NCBI GenBank assembly: GCA_934667475.1
Contig: CAKUMB010000003.1
Coordinates: 103,540-167,539 of the forward strand
Length of the DNA: 64,000 nt
Reading direction: 5' to 3'
Source: an uncultured Muribaculaceae bacterium
GTDB taxonomy: Bacteria; Bacteroidota; Bacteroidia; Bacteroidales; Muribaculaceae
Within the stretch, counting starts at the first letter, position 1. Each line of letters starts with the position of its first letter. The notes beneath the pieces are model-generated. The model was not told where the DNA came from. It was given only the letters and a program-made list of their open reading frames with translations, and ran no database searches. This document shows, one piece after another, positions 59,452 to 64,000 of the stretch. The translations under genes were made by a program, and so were the position numbers.

Positions 59452-60005
59452 ACGGCAACGGAAAGACGGCAGCCGGCGAAGAGGGCCGCAAACTGTGGTA
59501 TGCCCTGAGGGTGACCTACAACCGCGAGATGAAGGTGAAGGCCGACCTCGACAGCAAGGGCATTGAAAACTTCGTGCCCATGACGTGCCGCGCGGTGGAG
59601 CGCGACGGAAGGCTGGTGAAGCGGCTGGTGCCAAGTGTGCACAACCTGATATTCGTGCACATCGAGCCTGAGCGCATGCGCGCCTACAAGCAAACCACAG
59701 CCATGCCAGTGCGCTACATAATGGACGCCGAGCGGCGCCACCCCGTGACGGTGCCCGCCGACCAAATGGAAAGCTTCATTGCCGTGGCCGGCACGCTGAG
59801 CGAGCAGCTCATCTACCTCACGCCAAAACCGGGCGACTTCAGCAAGGGCGACCGGGTGCGCATACTGGGAGGCCCGTTCAAGGGAGCCGTGGGGCGCTTT
59901 GTGCGCGTCAAGGGCGACCGCCGCGTGGTGGTGTGCATCAACGGCGTGGTGGCTGTGGCCACCACATTCATCCACCCCTCGCTTATTGAGAGGCTAAACG
60001 ACTAA
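59448..60005 (+). CDS. UpxY-like transcription antiterminator (NusG paralogue)
   Basis: 185 residues, start GTG at 59448 overlapping the previous stop by four bases (GTGA), which fixes the start. N-terminal NGN domain (WYALRVTYNREMKVKADLD, about 17-110) and C-terminal KOW domain (GDRVRILGGPFKGAVGRFVRVKGDRRVVV, about 130-175). UpxY proteins prevent premature termination in capsular polysaccharide operons of Bacteroidetes and usually stand first in such loci with upxZ. Here no upxZ or glycosyltransferase cluster follows; only an acyltransferase and gmd come next. Confidence 0.87.
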   Translation: MNGNGKTAAGEEGRKLWYALRVTYNREMKVKADLDSKGIENFVPMTCRAVERDGRLVKRLVPSVHNLIFVHIEPERMRAYKQTTAMPVRYIMDAERRHPVTVPADQMESFIAVAGTLSEQLIYLTPKPGDFSKGDRVRILGGPFKGAVGRFVRVKGDRRVVVCINGVVAVATTFIHPSLIERLND

Positions 60006-60014
60006 ACTGCAACA

Positions 60015-61145
60015 ATGACTACAACCATTCAACCACAACCAACCACAGCAGCGGCGGCAGCTGCACCCAAGCGCCGCATCCCCTACTTCGACCTGATTAA
60101 AGGAGTGGCCATATTCATGGTGGTGATGGGCCACGCCCTCACCATGTGCATACGCGGCATCGACTCGGCCTTTGTGTTCAAACTGATAGCGCAGGTGCAC
60201 ATGCCGCTTTTCTTCTTTGTGAGCGGATATTTCACATTCAAGGCCACCAAGGCCGGCGGCTGGGCCGCGCCAAACCTGAAGAAGCGCTTCATGCAGCTGA
60301 TGGTGCCGTTTGTCACCATGAGTGCGCTGTGGACTCTCTACTTCCCGCACAGCGGGCTGCAGTCGCCGCTGGCCACCAACCTGCACGACCTATACCAGTC
60401 GTACTGGAAAAGCGGCTACTGGTTCACCCTTTGCCTGTTTGAGCTGATGCTCATCTACTGGCCGCTGAGTCGCCTGCTGAGCCGCCTGCACCGAGTGTGG
60501 CTGCAGGTGGCTGCAATGCTGGTGGTGTATGGCGTGCTGATAGCCCTCAGCGTGACGCTTGCCGACGAGGACGCCAACGTGGACTGGGCGGGATTCGGAC
60601 TGCTGGCACAGTTCTACCCAGTGTTTATGATAGGCGCCATGGCCCACCGCCTGCACGAGGGTTTTGAGAGGCTGCGCAGCAGGCAGTGGTGCGTCACCGC
60701 CTCGGTAGTGGGATTCGGCGCACTGTGGTATGCGTTGGTGTATCCGTGGGACATGCCGTGGGGCGAATGCACCGCGGCGGTCACAGCCATAAAGTTTGCC
60801 GCCATGCCGGTGATGCACTTCGCCCTTGTGGTGGTGGCGCTGGCGCTGGTTGAGCCGTGGAGCGCGCGCCAGTATGCCCCCGGTGTGCGGCCAAATACGG
60901 CTACCCGCTTCTTCCACCTGCTGGGCAACGAAAGCCTGGGCATATATCTGTGCCACTACTTCTTTCTGTTTCCGCTCACAGCGCTGCAAGAGCCCATGCG
61001 GCAGCTGGGGCTGCAGGCAGTGCCGCTCACCGTGGTGGCAGCAGCAGTGGCACTGGCGGTGACCGCCGCCACCCTGCTGGCCATAGCCGTGATAAAGCGC
61101 AGCCGGCCGCTGGCCTTCCTGCTCATTGGCCAAAGCCTGAAATAA
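60015..61145 (+). CDS. Acyltransferase family 3 membrane protein
   Basis: 376 residues with about ten hydrophobic segments. The N-terminal signature YFDLIKGVAIFMVVMGHAL holds the conserved catalytic His in the first membrane helix, and MPLFFFVSGYF is the second motif. Such enzymes acetylate or acylate exported sugars or peptidoglycan. It starts 9 bases after the UpxY-like gene, so it is in the same operon, and could modify a surface polysaccharide under that antiterminator, an inference. Confidence 0.9.
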   Translation: MTTTIQPQPTTAAAAAAPKRRIPYFDLIKGVAIFMVVMGHALTMCIRGIDSAFVFKLIAQVHMPLFFFVSGYFTFKATKAGGWAAPNLKKRFMQLMVPFVTMSALWTLYFPHSGLQSPLATNLHDLYQSYWKSGYWFTLCLFELMLIYWPLSRLLSRLHRVWLQVAAMLVVYGVLIALSVTLADEDANVDWAGFGLLAQFYPVFMIGAMAHRLHEGFERLRSRQWCVTASVVGFGALWYALVYPWDMPWGECTAAVTAIKFAAMPVMHFALVVVALALVEPWSARQYAPGVRPNTATRFFHLLGNESLGIYLCHYFFLFPLTALQEPMRQLGLQAVPLTVVAAAVALAVTAATLLAIAVIKRSRPLAFLLIGQSLK

Positions 61146-61219
61146 AAGCGGCGCGGCAGAGCCGCCAAAACGATTTTTTTGCGTAAGTTTGCACTACAAA
61201 AAACAACATACAGCACTAT

Positions 61220-62308
61220 ATGAACGAGAACAACCAGAAAGTGGCACTCATAACCGGCATCAACGGGCAGGACGGATCGTATCTGGCCGAACTGCTGCTG
61301 GCCAAGGGCTATGAGGTGCACGGCATAATTAGGCGCAGCAGCGCATTCAACACAGGCCGCATCGAGCACCTTTACCTCGACGAGTGGGTGCGCGACATGA
61401 GCCAGAAGCGGCTGGTGAACCTGCACTATGGCGACATGACCGACTCCAGCTCGCTGATTCGCATCATCGAACAGGTGAAGCCCGACGAAATCTACAATCT
61501 GGCGGCGCAAAGCCACGTGAAGGTGTCGTTTGAAGTGCCAGAATACACAGCCGAGAGCGACGCACTGGGCACACTGCGCCTGCTGGAGGGACTGCGCATC
61601 ACCCACCGCGAGAAGCTCACCAAGGTGTATCAGGCCAGCTCGGCCGAACTCTTTGGCAAGGTGGACGACCGCAGCGTGGGACAGAACGAGGACACCCCAT
61701 TCCACCCGCGCAGCCCCTATGCCTGCGCCAAGCTGTATTCCTACTGGATTATGAAGAACTACCGCGAAAGCTACGGCATTTTCGCGGCCAACGGCATACT
61801 GTTCAACCACGAGAGCGAACGCCGCGGCGAAAACTTTGTGACGCGAAAAATCACATTTGCTGCGGCACGCATCATCTGCGGCCTGCAAGACAAGCTATAC
61901 CTTGGCAATCTGGACGCAAGCCGCGACTGGGGCTACGCCAAAGACTATGTGGAGTGCATCTGGGCCATAATGCAGCAGCCCGAGGCGGGCGACTTTGTGA
62001 TTGCCACGGGCGAAAGCCACACCGTGCGCGAGTTTTGCACACTGGCATTCCACTACGCTGGCATCGAGCTTGAGTGGCGCGGCAGCGGAGTTGACGAGAA
62101 AGGCGTGGACCGCGCCACGGGCAACGTGATAGTGGAGGTCAACCCCAAGTATCTGCGCCCGAGCGAGGTGGACTACCTGCGCGGCGACTCAAGCAAGGCG
62201 CAGCGGCTGCTGGGCTGGAACCCGCGCCGCACACCATTCGACCGCCTGGTGAAGCACATGGTGGACCACGACGTGCGCCACGTGCGCAAGCTCTACCACC
62301 TTTCGTAA
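61220..62308 (+). CDS. gmd: GDP-mannose 4,6-dehydratase
   Basis: Converts GDP-mannose to GDP-4-keto-6-deoxymannose, the precursor of GDP-L-fucose and GDP-rhamnose. 362 residues. TGINGQDGSYLAELLL is the NAD(P)-binding loop; YQASSAELFG and SPYACAKLYSYW supply the catalytic Ser/Thr-Glu and YxxxK; NHESERRGENFVTRKI is diagnostic of GMD. A TAAGTTTG box at 61184-61191 lies 28 bases upstream, without a clear -33 element. No GDP-fucose synthase gene (fcl) follows; an alpha/beta hydrolase does instead. Confidence 0.96.
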   Translation: MNENNQKVALITGINGQDGSYLAELLLAKGYEVHGIIRRSSAFNTGRIEHLYLDEWVRDMSQKRLVNLHYGDMTDSSSLIRIIEQVKPDEIYNLAAQSHVKVSFEVPEYTAESDALGTLRLLEGLRITHREKLTKVYQASSAELFGKVDDRSVGQNEDTPFHPRSPYACAKLYSYWIMKNYRESYGIFAANGILFNHESERRGENFVTRKITFAAARIICGLQDKLYLGNLDASRDWGYAKDYVECIWAIMQQPEAGDFVIATGESHTVREFCTLAFHYAGIELEWRGSGVDEKGVDRATGNVIVEVNPKYLRPSEVDYLRGDSSKAQRLLGWNPRRTPFDRLVKHMVDHDVRHVRKLYHLS

Positions 62309-62319
62309 AGTTGGAATTT

Positions 62320-63630
62320 ATGACGACGGCAAGCATTCTCACGACCGCCTTACTCTCGCTGGCGGCCCTTACAGCCAATGCGCAGCATGGCGCTTGGAGT
62401 GGCAAAATCGACGTGATGGGTACAAAACTCCCGTTAGTGTTCAACTTCTCGGACAATGGCTGCACCATTGACTCTCCGGCACAGGGCGCAAATGGCATTC
62501 CGGCAAAGAAGAGCGTAGGCGATAACGGAACCATTAAGGTGAGCATTGACGTCATCGGCGCCTCTTTTGAGGGCAAAATGGAAGGTGACAGCATAAGTGG
62601 AATGTTCAGGCAGAATGGTATTCAATTGCCACTTACACTAAAGGCAGGCAAGCCTGAGGCGAAGCGTCCGCAGACTCCCGTTGCCCCTTTTCCTTATAAA
62701 GAAGAAAGCGTGAGCTTCACCAACAGCGGATTCACCCTTAATGGCACTTTAACCCTACCTGAAAACTGCTCGTGTGGCACACCGGTAGTGCTCATGGTGA
62801 CTGGCAGCGGACAGCAAAACCGCAACGAGGAGGTGGCTGGCCACAAGCCGTTTGCAGTGATTGCCGACGCTCTCGCACGCAATGGCATCGCCTCGCTGCG
62901 TTACGACGACCGTGGATGGGGCGACAAGAGTGTGAACTTCACCAGCTTCACAACCAACGACTTCATGCAAGATGCTGAAGCCGGCTTGCAGTTGCTCAGA
63001 AAGCGGTTCAGCAATGTGGGCGTGCTCGGGCACAGCGAGGGGGGCACAATAGCCATGATGATTGCCGAAGAGGGCAAGGCCGACTTCATAGTGTCGCTTG
63101 CGGGCATGGCGGTGTCGGGCAAAAGTACACTATTGCAGCAAAACCGGCTGGCAATGTCGAGCCTTGGAATCCCAGCCGACAAGGCCGGCAAATACATCGA
63201 TGTCATGGAGAAAGCACTCAGCGAGATTGCAAACGGGAAGAAAGCCAACGAAATAAGCATTGATGACTGCCCGGCCGAGTTGAAGCCGGTTATCACAAAG
63301 GCCTTGGCGCAAGGCGACAATCCCTATATCCGCTATTTCATAACTGTTGACGCAAGCAAGAATCTATCGAAAATCAAATGCCCTGTGCTGGCTCTAAACG
63401 GCACAAAGGACACACAGGTGGACTGCACGGCCAACACCACCGCCCTGGAGAAGGGGCTGACCAACTGCAAGCACACAATAAAGAAGTTTGACGGGCTGAA
63501 CCACATGCTACAGCACTGCACAACTGGCAGTGTGGTGGAATACCCGCAAATTGAGGAGACAATATCACCAGATGTGTTAACCACAGTAATAGAGTGGATT
63601 AATGGATTAAGCAACTTTTCCCATCAATAG
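62320..63630 (+). CDS. Exported alpha/beta hydrolase
   Basis: 436 residues from the ATG at 62320, with a signal peptide of about 22 residues (ends ANAQ). A TTG nine bases upstream adds only three residues. An N-terminal beta domain (about 23-120, starting GAWSGKID) precedes the hydrolase domain. The nucleophile is in VGVLGHSEGGTIA; the Asp is in LNGTKDTQVDC and the His in DGLNHMLQH. The oxyanion region VTGSGQQNRNEEVAGHKPF is typical of Bacteroidetes exported esterase-like or peptidase-like hydrolases. Starts 11 bases after gmd; whether they share a function is unclear. Confidence 0.88.
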   Translation: MTTASILTTALLSLAALTANAQHGAWSGKIDVMGTKLPLVFNFSDNGCTIDSPAQGANGIPAKKSVGDNGTIKVSIDVIGASFEGKMEGDSISGMFRQNGIQLPLTLKAGKPEAKRPQTPVAPFPYKEESVSFTNSGFTLNGTLTLPENCSCGTPVVLMVTGSGQQNRNEEVAGHKPFAVIADALARNGIASLRYDDRGWGDKSVNFTSFTTNDFMQDAEAGLQLLRKRFSNVGVLGHSEGGTIAMMIAEEGKADFIVSLAGMAVSGKSTLLQQNRLAMSSLGIPADKAGKYIDVMEKALSEIANGKKANEISIDDCPAELKPVITKALAQGDNPYIRYFITVDASKNLSKIKCPVLALNGTKDTQVDCTANTTALEKGLTNCKHTIKKFDGLNHMLQHCTTGSVVEYPQIEETISPDVLTTVIEWINGLSNFSHQ

Positions 63631-63730
63631 GTCGTATGGCCTCACAGGGCTTCCCGCCCGCACATTACCGCCACAAGATTGTCCCCCCCGATTAACACCA
63701 CAAACGGGCCCGTTTAACACCACAAACGGT

Positions 63731-63752
63731 AGGGACGTGGCATGCCACGTCC
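63731..63752 (+). repeat. REP-like palindrome, copy 1
   Basis: Perfect 20-bp palindrome GGACGTGGCATGCCACGTCC at 63733-63752, preceded by TAG. The second copy at 63890 is followed by CTA, so the extended elements are inverted relative to each other. Confidence 0.8.
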
Positions 63753-63889
63753 GCCGCCACAACCCGAATCAATCATGTGTATTCGTTTGATAATAACAAA
63801 ATTATGAATTACCGTCACCAATCTCACCAACGACATTTTTATTTTTGACACATAGTGGTTTCAGGGGGCTGGGTGGGGCTACGCCAGTC

Positions 63890-63911
63890 GGACGTGGCAT
63901 GCCACGTCCCT
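63890..63911 (-). repeat. REP-like palindrome, copy 2
   Basis: The same 20-bp palindrome at 63890-63909, followed by CTAC, in inverted orientation 137 bases after copy 1. The pair could form one long structure resembling a REPIN or a small non-autonomous mobile element. Confidence 0.8.
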
Positions 63912-64000
63912 ACTGCAAACTTTCGGCTCACCCGATAAACCGGGGGGATTAAGCATATAGTTTAGTGAGTCTGAAGAGAAAGAATTTTATATCCGTTACA

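Larger units (their letters stand above)
63631..64000. other. Right-edge intergenic region with palindromic repeats
   Basis: 370 bases without a gene. Contains a 22-base tandem unit (TTAACACCACAAACGG at 63692-63707 and again at 63714-63729, with palindrome AACGGGCCCGTT between) and two 20-bp palindromes in opposite orientation (separate entries). The next gene lies outside the window. Confidence 0.6.

Noticed and set aside
1..64000. tRNA, rRNA, CRISPR arrays, insertion sequences, phage genes
   Set aside because: Intergenic regions were read for tRNA arms, regularly spaced repeats and transposase-like frames; none was convincing.

Overview
The window is a 64 kb piece of a Bacteroidales chromosome. 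A Muribaculaceae-like gut member is my best guess, by inference. The evidence is: complex I genes in the order nuoA-nuoB-nuoCD(fused)-nuoH; a short AtpC; the type IX secretion (T9SS) lipoprotein PorE and three proteins ending in T9SS-like sorting domains; an UpxY-type antiterminator; lipoproteins with acidic residues just after the lipobox Cys; and many promoters of the Bacteroidetes kind (TTG, 19-20 bases, TAnnTTTG). I see no tRNA, rRNA, CRISPR array, transposase or phage gene.

Layout. 1-6849 (minus): nuoA-nuoB-nuoCD-nuoH followed directly by atpD-atpC-atpB, the last cut by the window edge; nuoI to nuoN are not at the expected place. 7.4-23 kb (plus): an accessory region with a lipoprotein serpin, a TonB-dependent receptor, three related surface-type lipoproteins, a second serpin carrying a duplicated promoter, an ECF sigma factor with a membrane partner and a Spy-like periplasmic protein, and a 1825-residue alpha-2-macroglobulin that lacks the thioester motif. 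23-34.6 kb: a glycosyltransferase, NUDIX hydrolase, a tiny sorting-domain protein, an M6 metalloprotease, the ffh and folD genes with a truncated CapA-like stub and an SGNH hydrolase, panC-panD, and a third serpin. 34.7-44.2 kb: GH20 hexosaminidase, tyrosine phosphatase, dnaB, efp, rpmH, an exported nitroreductase, a DUF5715-like lipoprotein, a HAD phosphatase and aroB. 44.2-44.57 kb: a gene-free stretch with a full promoter and an intrinsic terminator about 140 nt apart, which I read as an unannotated small RNA. 44.57-64 kb: a second TonB-dependent receptor, two sugar kinases, a secreted protein, rluA-type synthase, dnaJ-grpE, ispE, cardiolipin synthase, porE, riboflavin synthase, a phosphodiesterase coupled to an UpxY-like gene, an acyltransferase, gmd, an alpha/beta hydrolase, and a pair of inverted 20-bp palindromes near the right edge.

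How the parts fit. The housekeeping genes (respiration, ATP synthesis, translation, replication, pantothenate, isoprenoid, riboflavin, chaperones) are ordinary. The most unusual part is the envelope-defence content: three serpins with conserved frames but different reactive loops plus an alpha-2-macroglobulin within 27 kb, two of the four protease-trapping genes close to an outer-membrane uptake operon and the macroglobulin close to an ECF sigma factor. The other leading observations are the small RNA candidate at 44.3 kb, several probable leaderless mRNAs, and a secreted protein that is little more than a T9SS sorting tag. Promoters and terminators were read by eye; no searches or folding programs were run.
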